A stretch of 64,000 nucleotides of DNA from CAZDCD01 sp964503885 (GCA_964503885.1 CAZDCD010000007.1:111152-175151), one strand, 5' to 3'; counted from the stretch's first letter, positions 46,400 to 56,383 are shown. The notes: generated by a model not told the origin, from the letters alone. Program-made: numbers and translations.

Positions 46400-47104
46400 A
46401 TGAAATATATACAATTACTGATCGCAATCCTTCTTCTTCCAATAATTCCCGGTCATGCACAAAATATTCCCGATGGTTATCTGCTTCAGTACCAACAGAA
46501 TTTCTCCGCCAAAAATGCCGTTCAGGATTTTAAGTTCAGTGATGCCGGTTCGTGGCGCATATCGGTCGAAAAAGGAAACAATTTTCTTGAATTCACCGAT
46601 ACCGGTCTTTATCAGCCTCCTGTTTTGTCGCCCGGTATTATTGCTATAGTTGATGACCGTATCTGGGGAGATTTTATTCTTGAGGCAAATGTAATGCAAA
46701 CCGGCCAGGAACCGGCCAAGAGGAGCATGTGCATTTTATTCAGTATTAAGGATTCTGCAAAATATTATTATGTTGACCTTTCTTCTGGGTCTGATGAAAA
46801 CTCAAACGGTATTTTCCTCGTGAACAACAAACCCGTTGTAAAAATAGGGACCGATTCCATACCCGGTATAAACTGGGGAAACAATAAATGGCACAAGGTG
46901 CGTATTGAAAGAAACATCGTCACCAGAAACGTGAAGGTATTTTTCGATAATATGGAGCAACCGTTCATGGAATCAACCGACTGGAACCTGGTTATGGGTT
47001 ATGTCGGTTTTGGTTCTTTCAGTGACAAGGGGAGAATTGACAATATAAAAATCTGGTCACAAACTTCAATTCCGGAACCTGCAGGATTTTTCAGAAAGAA
47101 ATAA
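46400..47104 (+). CDS. Secreted concanavalin A-like / DUF1080-like protein
   Basis: A 234-residue protein with a signal peptide (MKYIQLLIAILLLPIIPGHAQ) and a beta-sandwich of the DUF1080 (3-keto-disaccharide hydrolase) / LamG type: DFILEANVMQTG, AKYYYVDLSSG, NKWHKVRIERN and MGYVGFGSFSDKGRIDNIKIW. The TTG at 46391 also opens the frame, but the ATG at 46400 places the signal peptide properly. Carbohydrate binding or cleavage at the cell surface is likely from the fold; the substrate is unknown. The neighbouring gene points the opposite way. Confidence 0.75.
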   Translation: MKYIQLLIAILLLPIIPGHAQNIPDGYLLQYQQNFSAKNAVQDFKFSDAGSWRISVEKGNNFLEFTDTGLYQPPVLSPGIIAIVDDRIWGDFILEANVMQTGQEPAKRSMCILFSIKDSAKYYYVDLSSGSDENSNGIFLVNNKPVVKIGTDSIPGINWGNNKWHKVRIERNIVTRNVKVFFDNMEQPFMESTDWNLVMGYVGFGSFSDKGRIDNIKIWSQTSIPEPAGFFRKK

Positions 47105-47111
47105 CAACCGG

Positions 47112-48623
47112 TTATTTTATGCCTTTTTCCAGGGCAATATCCACCCAGCCGAAATTCCTGCTGCTCACCCTCCATCCCGTTGTATGAAGATCGGGGGCAG
47201 GAAGTTCCGTAAATGGAATATCCCGGGAGACGGCATCAAGTAAAAAAGCTTCATCCCCTATATTCACCAGTGCGATTGTATGATTGAACTGGCCGTGCAC
47301 AGGGAATACAGTTTCCGGATACCCGAGATCATTGGTTCTTATAAGAACAGGATCTGCATGCAGGCCTGCTTTTCGCAATAAATAGATCAGCAACATATTT
47401 ACCCCGGCACTAGACCCTTTGCCTTCTTCCAGCACTTTTTTCAGCTCTTTTTCAGGGTACATCGAAAAAGTACCATTCCAGGCAATAGTATTCCTGACAA
47501 AATTGAAGACGGTTTCCATTTTTTCCTGTTCATTCATACCATTTGCTAAACTTGTATCGAGGATGGGTTTATAGTCAAAATGCCTGATCAGCTGTAGCCC
47601 GAAGTGTTCACTCTTAAGGAGTTTTTCATTGAAGTCGGTCCATGTATCCAGCCTGTACTGCACATAACCCGTTTGCCGCATTTGGTTATGTAAAAGTTGT
47701 CTTCTTGATTCAAAGTCGTAGTCTTCGGTTGTTGTAAGCAACAACGATCTGTAAATCCAGGGCAGATTTCCTGAAGATTCAAACAGATCGAAACGAAGTT
47801 TGGGATAGTAGTCATGAACACTTAAATATCCCCTGGCTGAAGATATACCAGGCAGGTTTTTCATCACGATCTTCTTCTTCAAATTGTTCAATACATAAAC
47901 GCGGTAATTTCCCGCGGAAGATTCGAACAGGATATGATTTGATTCGCCAAGCCTTGCTCTGCGCTGAAACCTGTTGGCTGAGTATAGCCACTGCAGTTTA
48001 TCGGCATAAGCCGATTGTTCCGCGGTGGTAAGGAATTCCCCGTCCTGAAATGTCATTAAATAGTAGAAGGGTGGCGGTACGTCTATTCTCAGTTCACTCC
48101 ACAGGGTTGGGATTTCCCGCTGAAAGTACCACGTATCGAGGGTAATAAAATCAAGTGAGGCAATTTCATAAGAGAATTCAACGATCATTCCTGGTTTAAC
48201 ACCCGGAAGTTCCAGTATCTTAATTTTGGTTGTTGCATCTTTGGGTTCAGTTTTTGCCTGGGTCATGCCATACCTGAACTTTAAAATTTCTCCGCCGGCG
48301 AGTTGAAAGGCATTCGCTTTGAAGGCGAGAATATCGTCGTGTTTTTCTTTAAAGCGGTAAGGAAATTCAAATCGTGCATACTTCAATCCTTCTGCATTAT
48401 TTATCTTTATGCGTATATGCCTTTTATAGAACGTTCTGTTGCTGATGGATATTTCACCGTAATCACACAGTACTATGGCGGGAACTGTTGAATCGCCCCG
48501 GAAGTCCTTTATACCAAATTCATCCTTCGAAACCTTGCCGAATTTTACCGGAGGTTGTTCGGTAAAACCATATCCGGAAACTGCAAGACCTGAACAAAAG
48601 GCCGCAATAATCAGAAATTTCAT
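47112..48623 (-). CDS. DUF3857 / transglutaminase-like exported protein with a degenerate active site
   Basis: A 503-residue protein with a signal peptide (about 1-19), a DUF3857 domain (about 45-240; HIRIKINNAEGLKYARFEFPY) and a transglutaminase-like domain (about 370-470). Where the catalytic Cys should follow Gly-x-Gly the sequence reads KGSSAGVNMLLIYLLRKAGL, so it is Ser; the His (GQFNHTIALV) and Asp (LLDAVSR) positions are retained. It is therefore probably a non-catalytic binding version. It meets the DUF1080-like gene with its stop 8 bases away. Function unknown. Confidence 0.8.
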   Translation of the reverse strand: MKFLIIAAFCSGLAVSGYGFTEQPPVKFGKVSKDEFGIKDFRGDSTVPAIVLCDYGEISISNRTFYKRHIRIKINNAEGLKYARFEFPYRFKEKHDDILAFKANAFQLAGGEILKFRYGMTQAKTEPKDATTKIKILELPGVKPGMIVEFSYEIASLDFITLDTWYFQREIPTLWSELRIDVPPPFYYLMTFQDGEFLTTAEQSAYADKLQWLYSANRFQRRARLGESNHILFESSAGNYRVYVLNNLKKKIVMKNLPGISSARGYLSVHDYYPKLRFDLFESSGNLPWIYRSLLLTTTEDYDFESRRQLLHNQMRQTGYVQYRLDTWTDFNEKLLKSEHFGLQLIRHFDYKPILDTSLANGMNEQEKMETVFNFVRNTIAWNGTFSMYPEKELKKVLEEGKGSSAGVNMLLIYLLRKAGLHADPVLIRTNDLGYPETVFPVHGQFNHTIALVNIGDEAFLLDAVSRDIPFTELPAPDLHTTGWRVSSRNFGWVDIALEKGIK

Positions 48624-48748
48624 GGTGTAGTTTTTAAAGATGGCATCAAAAAATATGCCATCTGGGTGAATAAGTTTTGTGATTTTTTTGTTTTAACACA
48701 TTCGGTTTATGCTAATTTTGTTTCAAACCTGAAGAATTAAATACCTAA

Positions 48749-49471
48749 ATGTTCATACGGCTTACTCTTTTTGTATTGTTTACCTTGGCGCTGTCAGGAT
48801 ATGGAACCGGTCATCTGAGACCCTCTCCCGGGGAAAATGATTTTTCCGGAAATACTTATTCTGACGAGGGTATAATCCGCTTTTATGATGAATTGAACCT
48901 GCCAGAACTCGATTTTACCTGTTTCAGGGTTGCTCTAAGGGGATACAGGTCGATACTGGATAAGGATCCGGATGCAAATAAAAACCTCCTTGTCATTATA
49001 GATTTCAGTAAATCTTCCACTACCGAACGGATGTTCATTATCGATACCCGGGATCATAGGTTGGTTTCCAGGTCACTTGTGGCCCATGGCAAAAATTCGG
49101 GACTTAATTATGCCACCTCATTTTCAAACAGGCAACATTCTAATATGAGTAGCCTGGGATTTTATCTTACCGGTGAAAGTTATGCAGGTAAACATGGTTA
49201 TTCACTTAGATTGATCGGCCTTGAACACGGTGTAAATGACAATGCTTTTATAAGGGCTGTGGTAATGCACCCTGCCGATTATGTGACGAAAGCATTCGTT
49301 GAAAGGCATGGGAGGCTCGGCAGGAGTTTTGGCTGCCCGGCTATTCCACCCGAACATCATCGTGAGATCATTGATCTTATTAAGGAAGGAACGTGTTTAT
49401 TTATTTATTATCCCGACAGTACATACCTTTACAGCTCAGGATTTTTGAACGGATCTGGTGCGCAGGGTTGA
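48749..49471 (+). CDS. Small L,D-transpeptidase-like murein protein (YkuD_2 family)
   Basis: A 240-residue exported protein with a hydrophobic start (about 1-20) and a domain of the YkuD_2 type: LLVIIDFSKSSTTERMFIID (80-99), LVAHGKNSG (110-118), VVMHPADYV (171-179; His174) and RSFGCPAIP (192-200; Cys196). The His-Cys arrangement suggests an active cysteine peptidase or transpeptidase acting on L,D cross-links in peptidoglycan. It converges on a larger L,D-transpeptidase, with only 8 bases between stops. Confidence 0.87.
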   Translation: MFIRLTLFVLFTLALSGYGTGHLRPSPGENDFSGNTYSDEGIIRFYDELNLPELDFTCFRVALRGYRSILDKDPDANKNLLVIIDFSKSSTTERMFIIDTRDHRLVSRSLVAHGKNSGLNYATSFSNRQHSNMSSLGFYLTGESYAGKHGYSLRLIGLEHGVNDNAFIRAVVMHPADYVTKAFVERHGRLGRSFGCPAIPPEHHREIIDLIKEGTCLFIYYPDSTYLYSSGFLNGSGAQG

Positions 49472-49479
49472 GGATCTGT

Positions 49480-51204
49480 TCAGTTCATCATCGCAATGAT
49501 TGACTCCTTGTCTTTTCCGTAGATATCTTTGTAGAAATGGATGTTCAGATTTTCATCAGCCTCTACGGTAAAGTACCTGATATGGATATTTACAGGTTCC
49601 GAAAGTTCAATTTCCCTGTTTTCGTGAATACTCAGCAATGAGTGGATGTCAGGCGTATTTTCTCCGGTATGATAATTTTCAATAAGGTACTGAGCGAACT
49701 TTTCCGGATTTTGTAATCGTATACAACCATGAGAATAAGCCCTGATATCATAAGCAAAATACTTTTTGGAGGGAGTATCGTGGATGTAAACATTGTACGG
49801 ATTTCTAAATGTAAATTTCAGTGTACCCAAAGCATTTGAGTTTCCCGAATTCTGGACAAAATAATAGTCAAACGATTCGGCATTGGTATTTTCCCAGTTT
49901 ATGGTTTCAGCATTCACTTCGTTCAGCTGTTTGTCAATAATCTTGAAATTATTCCTCAGCAGGTAGGATGAATCTTTGATCACACGCGGTAGTATTTCGT
50001 TTACGGTTATGCTTCGCGGAACATTCCAGCGGGGATTGGCAACAATGTCTTCAATTTTGCTCGACAACTCAGGTGTCGGGGTTAAAGGCTTTCCAACAAC
50101 CACATTATACCTGTCCATTATTTTGTTGTTTTTTATCACCCTGAGCTCATAAGCCGGAATATTCACAAACACATAGTCATGATCTTCCGGAATTTCCTTT
50201 CTCATCCGGTCAAGATTCAGGGCAATCCTTTCATACCTTTCACGGGTTGAACTGGAAAGCGCTTCACGGGTATTCTTATTCAGCTTACCGTTCGGGGTCA
50301 GCCCGTTATGGATCTGGAATTGCATCAATGCACGGATGTATATGGAATCGTTGGTTTTATGTTCAGGACTGATATATCCGAGTGCAGTTAAGATCATTAC
50401 TGTTCTTTCAACACTCATTCCGGATTCTTTTGACAGGTCTGGCCGGTCATTCGCGTCTGTTCCAGGGTTCGCATGGGAAATGTATTTTTCAAGAGCTCTC
50501 TGAAGATAAACATAACTGATGTTTACCGGTTGCATGGTCAGCAGCATACTGTCGACATGCTGCGCACGGATTATGTCAGAAAGATAATACGGAAACGAAT
50601 GAAGAGATGCCGGCACAGAATCGAGATCAATAAATCCTTCACGAAGATTAACCATAAATGCTAGACATGATCTGGTGAGTTGAAGTTCGAACTCTTTTCT
50701 GAATTTCACAAGCTCTCCGGCATCTGATGATTCTTCGATTGCCTTGCGAAGCCGCTGAATTTCCTGAACATTGTATGCATCCGGATCCAGTCCGTAATAA
50801 GGGGCCTTGGAGAGCAGATTAATAACCGAATTTGCCGCAGGAGTGACAGAATTGTTCAATGTCCAGGCCGGCATGAATGCGTTCGATTGATAGAAAATGA
50901 TGACCATCCGTTCAAGACTGAACCTGGTGGTATTCTTTACAGTTGTATTATGACAGGCACTGAAGTATCCTGTAATGGCGACGTGCATCTCTCTGGAATT
51001 AAGATCCTGGTTAAGAAACTCGGACGCTTTTTCCTGGCTCATATAGCTGGTGCTGATGAAAAAAACTACGGAAAAAAGGATCAGTGTGCCGATTCTAATC
51101 ATGAGTTTCTCAAAAAAATAATAAAATACTGTTCTGTTTACGGGTTTAATTTGAGCGTAGGTGGCGTCCGATGATCGGAATGCTGAGATTTTCATGGTGC
51201 CCAA
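49480..51204 (-). CDS. YcbB/LdtD-type L,D-transpeptidase
   Basis: A 574-residue exported enzyme that makes 3-3 cross-links in peptidoglycan. Order: N-terminal membrane anchor (about 35-55), scaffold region, peptidoglycan-binding helical domain (about 260-310; FQIHNGLTPNGKLNKNTREALS) and the YkuD catalytic domain (about 345-515) with VVGKPLTPTPELSSKIEDIVANPRWNVP and YSHGCIRLQNP (490-500; catalytic Cys494). The start is uncertain: the ATG at 51204 is followed 9 bases later by a second, MKISAFRS. Next to a small YkuD_2 protein, so this corner serves wall remodelling. Confidence 0.88.
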   Translation of the reverse strand: MGTMKISAFRSSDATYAQIKPVNRTVFYYFFEKLMIRIGTLILFSVVFFISTSYMSQEKASEFLNQDLNSREMHVAITGYFSACHNTTVKNTTRFSLERMVIIFYQSNAFMPAWTLNNSVTPAANSVINLLSKAPYYGLDPDAYNVQEIQRLRKAIEESSDAGELVKFRKEFELQLTRSCLAFMVNLREGFIDLDSVPASLHSFPYYLSDIIRAQHVDSMLLTMQPVNISYVYLQRALEKYISHANPGTDANDRPDLSKESGMSVERTVMILTALGYISPEHKTNDSIYIRALMQFQIHNGLTPNGKLNKNTREALSSSTRERYERIALNLDRMRKEIPEDHDYVFVNIPAYELRVIKNNKIMDRYNVVVGKPLTPTPELSSKIEDIVANPRWNVPRSITVNEILPRVIKDSSYLLRNNFKIIDKQLNEVNAETINWENTNAESFDYYFVQNSGNSNALGTLKFTFRNPYNVYIHDTPSKKYFAYDIRAYSHGCIRLQNPEKFAQYLIENYHTGENTPDIHSLLSIHENREIELSEPVNIHIRYFTVEADENLNIHFYKDIYGKDKESIIAMMN

Positions 51205-51459
51205 ATTTTGTTGATACTATATGAATATACGGCTCAGATCAGGCAAGGTCATTTTAATTCCATTAACTCGATTTTTACCATGACGAAACCTCATTACCAA
51301 AATGCGAAAACACATCACATTGATAATCAAGAATATAGCTCTAATTGACTGGAGTGTAAAAAAATAGAGAAGGCCAGGATGGCATAAATCCGGTAAAACA
51401 CCACTAACTTACAGTAAATTAAGGCATTGAAGTGTAATATTCAACTATGATCTGGGAAA

Positions 51460-51588
51460 CTAAAGTGCTTTATTCAGTTCTTTGAGTTTTTCCCATAACT
51501 CTTTTAACTCATTCGGATTTATTTCCTCGACAACAACCCTGTTTTTCTTTTCGGTTTTAAGATTATAAACGGTTTTATTTTTGTCCAT
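51460..51588 (-). CDS. Hypothetical 42-residue charged protein
   Basis: A frame from ATG 51588 to TAG 51460, below usual length limits. It encodes MDKNKTVYNLKTEKKN, a short link and EEINPNELKELWEKLKELNKAL, an amphipathic leucine-heptad helix. The rest of the gap 51205-51739 has no gene I recognise. An imperfect -7 box (TATCTTTA) lies upstream with a TTG about 20 bases before it. Codon use and helix regularity make it plausible, but I do not recognise a family. Confidence 0.5.
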   Translation of the reverse strand: MDKNKTVYNLKTEKKNRVVVEEINPNELKELWEKLKELNKAL

Positions 51589-51739
51589 ATAATCGGTTGT
51601 AATAAGTTACGAATAGTTCAATGCGTAAAGATACAACAGTCAGTTTAACATATCAATTTATTGTGATTACCAGAATAAACACGTTGACCAATATTCAGGA
51701 TCAATGGATGAACACGGTTGTTCAATAAATAGTTTCCCG

Positions 51740-52294
51740 TTATTCCACGAAAAATCTAAGCATACGGCTGGAATAGATCACACGGATTCCTGCGGCATCA
51801 TAAGCCCATACTCCCCAGAAATAGATATGTCCGTTTTGCAGGGGTATCGGAGGTACCAAATTATCAATATCGGAATCAATCATCCCGTAACCATCAATAT
51901 ATTCACAACGCTTGTTTTCACCTGACTCCAGCCCCGAATGCCATATCCACACAATATCATCATCGTTAGTTATACCGGTTTGATTGGTTTGGATCGGATC
52001 GCTGAAAATGGCGGCTATTACGATTTCTGATCTGACAGTATCCCATTCGAGCACAGGCATAGAGGAGACTGTGTCGATACCATTCAGGGAGAAACCCGAA
52101 TCTCCGCTAACAGTATAAAAGAGGATGGAATCGGTGGTATACCGGTAGGGAAATACTTTTATTTCTTGTGAACCGTCGAAGATCAGCTCTTTATTTACTA
52201 TCTCTACCTGATTCTTTCCGCAAGACCAGGTTACCACAGCAACCACAAATACTACCGTCGCAATTTTCAAAATATGTCTGTTCGTTCCTGTCAT
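51740..52294 (-). CDS. Hypothetical lipoprotein
   Basis: A 184-residue protein with a lipoprotein signal: VVFVVAVVTWSCGKNQ, lipid-modified Cys at about 25. The rest (about 26-184) is a beta-rich domain of unknown type, ending in SRMLRFFVE. It follows the 438-residue barrel-like protein by 10 bases on the same strand; the two probably form one operon and may act together in the outer membrane. I do not recognise the family. Confidence 0.65.
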   Translation of the reverse strand: MTGTNRHILKIATVVFVVAVVTWSCGKNQVEIVNKELIFDGSQEIKVFPYRYTTDSILFYTVSGDSGFSLNGIDTVSSMPVLEWDTVRSEIVIAAIFSDPIQTNQTGITNDDDIVWIWHSGLESGENKRCEYIDGYGMIDSDIDNLVPPIPLQNGHIYFWGVWAYDAAGIRVIYSSRMLRFFVE

Positions 52295-52304
52295 ATTCCG
52301 TGCA

Positions 52305-53543
52305 TTAGAAATTTACCTGGATTCCCGCATTGACCAGCAGCTTATTAATTGAGATGGTCTTTGTCCTGGCTGAGGCATTTCCAAGGTAATTGAATGTATA
52401 TTCTTTAATATCCAGATTGTAACTTATATACCGCAATTCGAGGCTTAATGATTTTCTCATATCCAGATAGATCCGCGTTCCCGCAAAAGGCTGGATCAGG
52501 ATATCGCTGTTATGAACCGACAGCATAAGTGTCGCCCCCAGGTATGTGGCAAAATATCGCCTTGCAGGTTTTGTCAGATAAAGAATTGCCGAAGGTCCGG
52601 TAAAAATATCGACATAGGTTGTATCAAACTGGGATTCCTCGAGGCCGGCAAGCGTTCTTACCATAAGATGTTGTTTGTAAGAATATGTGGTAAACTCCCA
52701 GCCTGCTGAAAACCGGTTAAAACCTTCAGGAAATAATTGCCTATAATATGAGAGGGAGAAAAACCATCCTGCATTTTTGCCGACCGGAAAAGATAGTCTA
52801 AGACTCAGGCTGTTGCCCGGTAAATCCGGTATACTGTCTGCATATCGCATTCTGAAACGGAGAAGATCCCCTGAATATTCAGAGAATTTCAACTTGTAAT
52901 CCTGCGGTTCAAATCCCAATTTTGACATATGAAGGGCAATGGAATCCCTGGGATTTTCCGTAGTGATCTCTGTTTTAAACATACCCAGGAACAGGCAATT
53001 CCAATAGTCTTCGTCGTCGACATAACAATCCAGGGTTTTCAGATGTTGTACCTTTCCTGCATGCAATACATTTACATCCACACCTTCGAGCGGGGAATTG
53101 CCGGCATAAATTCTTCCCTTAAGCAATATCTTATATTTTGGTATCAGCCGTATGATCAGGTCTTCGTATTTTTTGCCTTTTTTCACTATGAAAACAGTAT
53201 CAAATGATTGGTAATCATCGCCATAAAAACGAAGACTAAGTTCATGGCCATAGGATTTGGCATCTGGTAAAATTTCAAATGCAAACGAACCGTTTTCAAG
53301 GGTATGGGCGGTCGTATGTATATTTTCCAGTGTGGCTTCAATGCTTACACTGTCTGCAGATTCGTTAAAAATGGTCAGAATCTGGCCGGTTAGTTTTATC
53401 GAAGGCAACGTGTCCTCAGGATATAGGCTGGTACTTTGCATGATAAAATGATCAACAGCAGGGTTTCGTGAAAGACAGGTTCCGTTAGTGTATAGCAGGA
53501 TCAGCGGAAGCAAAAAAACAGATAGTGGTCGTTTATTCCTCAT
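52305..53543 (-). CDS. Hypothetical outer-membrane protein with N-terminal beta domain
   Basis: A 412-residue protein from the ATG at 53543, where MRNKRPLSVFLLPLILLYTNGTCLS is a signal peptide; an in-frame ATG at 53621 would add 26 residues before it. An N-terminal region (about 50-235) looks like a carboxypeptidase-regulatory or Ig-like beta-sandwich pair (GQILTIFNESADSVSIEATL, GRIYAGNSPLEGVDVNVLHAG). The C-terminal half (about 240-412) consists of alternating amphipathic strands ending VNAGIQVNF, suiting a small outer-membrane barrel. The family is unknown to me. The lipoprotein gene is 10 bases downstream. Confidence 0.65.
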   Translation of the reverse strand: MRNKRPLSVFLLPLILLYTNGTCLSRNPAVDHFIMQSTSLYPEDTLPSIKLTGQILTIFNESADSVSIEATLENIHTTAHTLENGSFAFEILPDAKSYGHELSLRFYGDDYQSFDTVFIVKKGKKYEDLIIRLIPKYKILLKGRIYAGNSPLEGVDVNVLHAGKVQHLKTLDCYVDDEDYWNCLFLGMFKTEITTENPRDSIALHMSKLGFEPQDYKLKFSEYSGDLLRFRMRYADSIPDLPGNSLSLRLSFPVGKNAGWFFSLSYYRQLFPEGFNRFSAGWEFTTYSYKQHLMVRTLAGLEESQFDTTYVDIFTGPSAILYLTKPARRYFATYLGATLMLSVHNSDILIQPFAGTRIYLDMRKSLSLELRYISYNLDIKEYTFNYLGNASARTKTISINKLLVNAGIQVNF

Positions 53544-53777
53544 CTGGAAAATCATTTGTTGAAACGATAAACCGTTATTACCTCCTGTGAGTAAACTCTG
53601 TACTTTTTCAATAAAGGTCAATCAGGTGTTATTATGAATAATAACCCGGTTTATTTCATGTTTTAAGATAGCAATTTTTCTCAGAATAAATGCTTATTTA
53701 AATGGTTTTTTTACCCCGCAGATTTTAAAAATAATAGTATCTTTAGTTCAGACATTTCATTCTTGACTGCAATACTA

Positions 53778-55979
53778 ATGCTGTATTTATTTGAAAGACA
53801 AGCGCTTCATGATAACATTCAGACGATCGCAAACAATCACGGGTTGTTGTTGATTCTGCTTCTTATCCTTATTATTTTTCTGGTATTTGCCGGCATCAGA
53901 CAGGTAAAATTGAAAAACAGGTTACTTCAGGTACTGGAAATCCTGGATGAGATTGGTAAATTCGAACCGGCTGACCCGGTAAAAAAAAGCAAAGAATTCT
54001 CAGGAAATGTTTTGAATCAGATCTTGTCTGCAACCCTGGAGTTAAAAAAAGCCAACAATGCTTTCGAGGAAAAAATCAGTTCAAGGAATATACAACTTGA
54101 AGAGGCCAATGCAAGACTTGAATCAAGGCAGAAAGAGACTGTTCATCAGAACCTCGAGCTTAGAGCGGCCTATGAAGCCCTTCTGGAAAGTCAGAACCGG
54201 TATGAGAAGCTCATCGATAACCTTAAGGATGAATATATTTTTTTCTCGCTGGCTCCCTCAGGAGAGATATTGTTTATCACACCGTCAGTTAAGGTAATTC
54301 TTGGATTTGAGCTTGCCGAACTCCGGAAAAAATGGGATGGCCTCTATACCGACAACCCGTTCAATGATCAGGCAAAAGAAAAAAAAGCAGCCTCGCTTCA
54401 GGGTACGAAACAGGAGAAATACCTTGCCGAGCTGAAAGATAAAAGTGACAGCCCGCATGTTTTTGAAGTAACCGAGTTCCCTGTATTCAATGAAAGCGGC
54501 CTGCTCACTTCGGTTGAGGGAGTACTCAGGGATATCACCCGGGGTATCAGGGCCGAAGATCAGATCAGAGAGAAAGAAGAGAAATACAAGCTGTTGTTTA
54601 ACAAAGCTTCTGATTTTATTTTCTTTTATAATCTTGATAAGGATTTGCACTTCAGCCATTTCATTGAGGTCAACGATTATACGCTTGAACGGCTAGGATA
54701 TTCTACGGAAGAGCTGTATGAAATGACCCTGGATGATCTCAGCAGTGAGGAATTCTGGGATGACGAAGACAATATAAATGAAATTACAGGCAACAAAAAA
54801 TACGAACAGATCTGGGAGACAAAAACAGGAGAGATCATCAATGTGGAAATAATAAGTCATACCTTCAGGCTGAATAACAAGAATATAGGGATTGCCATTG
54901 CACGGGATATCACTGAAAGAAAAAGGGTGGAAGAAGAAATACGGTTTGTGAACGAAGAACTTGTTAACCAGAAAGAAAACCTCGAAGCGCTTGTGGATAA
55001 TCTCACGCAGACCCAGGAACAACTTGTGCAGTCAGAAAAAATGGCTGCCCTTGGACAACTCATCGCCGGTGTGGCCCATGAAGTAAATACTCCCCTAGGT
55101 GCAATAAAAGCCTCCATTGGCAATCTTAATGACTCCTTAAGCAAGGCTTTATCTGACCTTCCTGTTTTCATCCGGACACAGGATCCCGAAGGCCTGAGGT
55201 TGTTTGTGAAGATATTGGAAATCACAAGATATGACGATGAAAATCTTTCATCAAGGGAAAAACGAAAGATGAAAAAGGAAATTACTCAAACCCTGGAGAA
55301 GGAAGGAATAGCCAATGCCGACACCATCTCGGAACTGATCATTTACCTCAATGTTCAGGACAAGGTTAACGAGATTTTGGACATGATTAAATCCGAAAAT
55401 GCTGAATATGTGCTGAAAACAGCCCGCTATTTTGCATCCATAATAAAAAACTCCAAAACCATTTCGGTGGCTGCAGATAAGGCTGCAAAAGTTGTTTTTG
55501 CACTTAAGAAATTCGCACACCGCGATATGGTTGAAGAAAAAGCGCCAACCGACCTTATCGATTCACTCGAAACAGTACTTACCCTTTATAATAACCAGCT
55601 GAAACACGGCATTCAGCTGGTTCGCAACTACGATACGCTGCCTGTAGTAAATTGTTATTCCGATGAGATAAACCAGGTTTGGACCAATCTGATACACAAC
55701 GCCATTCATGCAATGGACCAGAAAGGGGTACTCACCATTTCAGCGAAAAACCAGGGCGAATATGTGGTTATAGGGGTCGGGGATAACGGCTGCGGTATTG
55801 AACCCGATATCCAGGATAAAATATTTGAACCTTTTTTTACCACTAAAAAACAGGGCGAAGGCAGCGGACTAGGCCTGGATATTGTAAAAAAGATCGTTGA
55901 AAAACATAACGGTGAGATCACTTTTACCAGTGAATTGGGAGCAGGAACTGAATTTTTTGTTAAATTACCCGTAAATTAA
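53778..55979 (+). CDS. PAS-domain sensor histidine kinase with long insertion in the dimerisation domain
   Basis: A 733-residue kinase (ATG at 53778; TTG at 53763 possible). One membrane helix (about 23-40), coiled coil, two PAS domains (about 143-260 and 268-385), a second coiled coil, then the H box SEKMAALGQLIAGVAHEVNTP (phospho-acceptor His about 434). Between the H box and the N box (LIHNAIHAM, about 640) lie roughly 200 residues instead of the usual hundred or so, mostly charged helix. The ATP-binding part is complete (DNGCGIEP, PFFTTKKQGEGSGLGL). It ends 5 bases before the response regulator that follows. Confidence 0.92.
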   Translation: MLYLFERQALHDNIQTIANNHGLLLILLLILIIFLVFAGIRQVKLKNRLLQVLEILDEIGKFEPADPVKKSKEFSGNVLNQILSATLELKKANNAFEEKISSRNIQLEEANARLESRQKETVHQNLELRAAYEALLESQNRYEKLIDNLKDEYIFFSLAPSGEILFITPSVKVILGFELAELRKKWDGLYTDNPFNDQAKEKKAASLQGTKQEKYLAELKDKSDSPHVFEVTEFPVFNESGLLTSVEGVLRDITRGIRAEDQIREKEEKYKLLFNKASDFIFFYNLDKDLHFSHFIEVNDYTLERLGYSTEELYEMTLDDLSSEEFWDDEDNINEITGNKKYEQIWETKTGEIINVEIISHTFRLNNKNIGIAIARDITERKRVEEEIRFVNEELVNQKENLEALVDNLTQTQEQLVQSEKMAALGQLIAGVAHEVNTPLGAIKASIGNLNDSLSKALSDLPVFIRTQDPEGLRLFVKILEITRYDDENLSSREKRKMKKEITQTLEKEGIANADTISELIIYLNVQDKVNEILDMIKSENAEYVLKTARYFASIIKNSKTISVAADKAAKVVFALKKFAHRDMVEEKAPTDLIDSLETVLTLYNNQLKHGIQLVRNYDTLPVVNCYSDEINQVWTNLIHNAIHAMDQKGVLTISAKNQGEYVVIGVGDNGCGIEPDIQDKIFEPFFTTKKQGEGSGLGLDIVKKIVEKHNGEITFTSELGAGTEFFVKLPVN

Positions 55980-55984
55980 AAGGC

Positions 55985-56383
55985 ATGAGCAAAGCTGCAA
56001 TATTGTGTGTGGATGATGAAGACATTATCCTTGAGAGCCTCAGGGAACAACTGGAAAAGCATTTCGGAAGCGGATTTATTTATGAAACTGCTGAAAATGC
56101 AGAAGAGGGACTGGAGATTATCGAAGAATTATCTGAAGAAGGAATAAATATCCTGATTATTGTATCCGATTGGCTGATGCCCGGGATAAAAGGAGATGAG
56201 TTCCTTATAGCTGTGCATAAGAGATTTCCGTCAATTGTTACCGTTATGCTTACAGGCCAGGCAAATGAAGATGCAATATGCAGGGCAAAAGAAGAAGCCA
56301 ACCTGTTTGCGGTTATCCATAAACCCTGGTCGGATGAAGAGTTATTTTCAATTATAAAAGCCGGATTGAAGAAAAATGAATAA
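55985..56383 (+). CDS. Single-domain response regulator
   Basis: A 132-residue receiver domain with no output domain. Acidic pocket CVDDED (8-13), phospho-acceptor Asp62 in IIVSDWLMPG (58-67), Thr in VMLTGQANED and Lys in VIHKPW near the C-terminus are all present. It follows the sensor kinase by 5 bases and overlaps the next gene by 8 bases, so it is presumably phosphorylated by that kinase and acts by protein contact. Confidence 0.93.
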   Translation: MSKAAILCVDDEDIILESLREQLEKHFGSGFIYETAENAEEGLEIIEELSEEGINILIIVSDWLMPGIKGDEFLIAVHKRFPSIVTVMLTGQANEDAICRAKEEANLFAVIHKPWSDEELFSIIKAGLKKNE

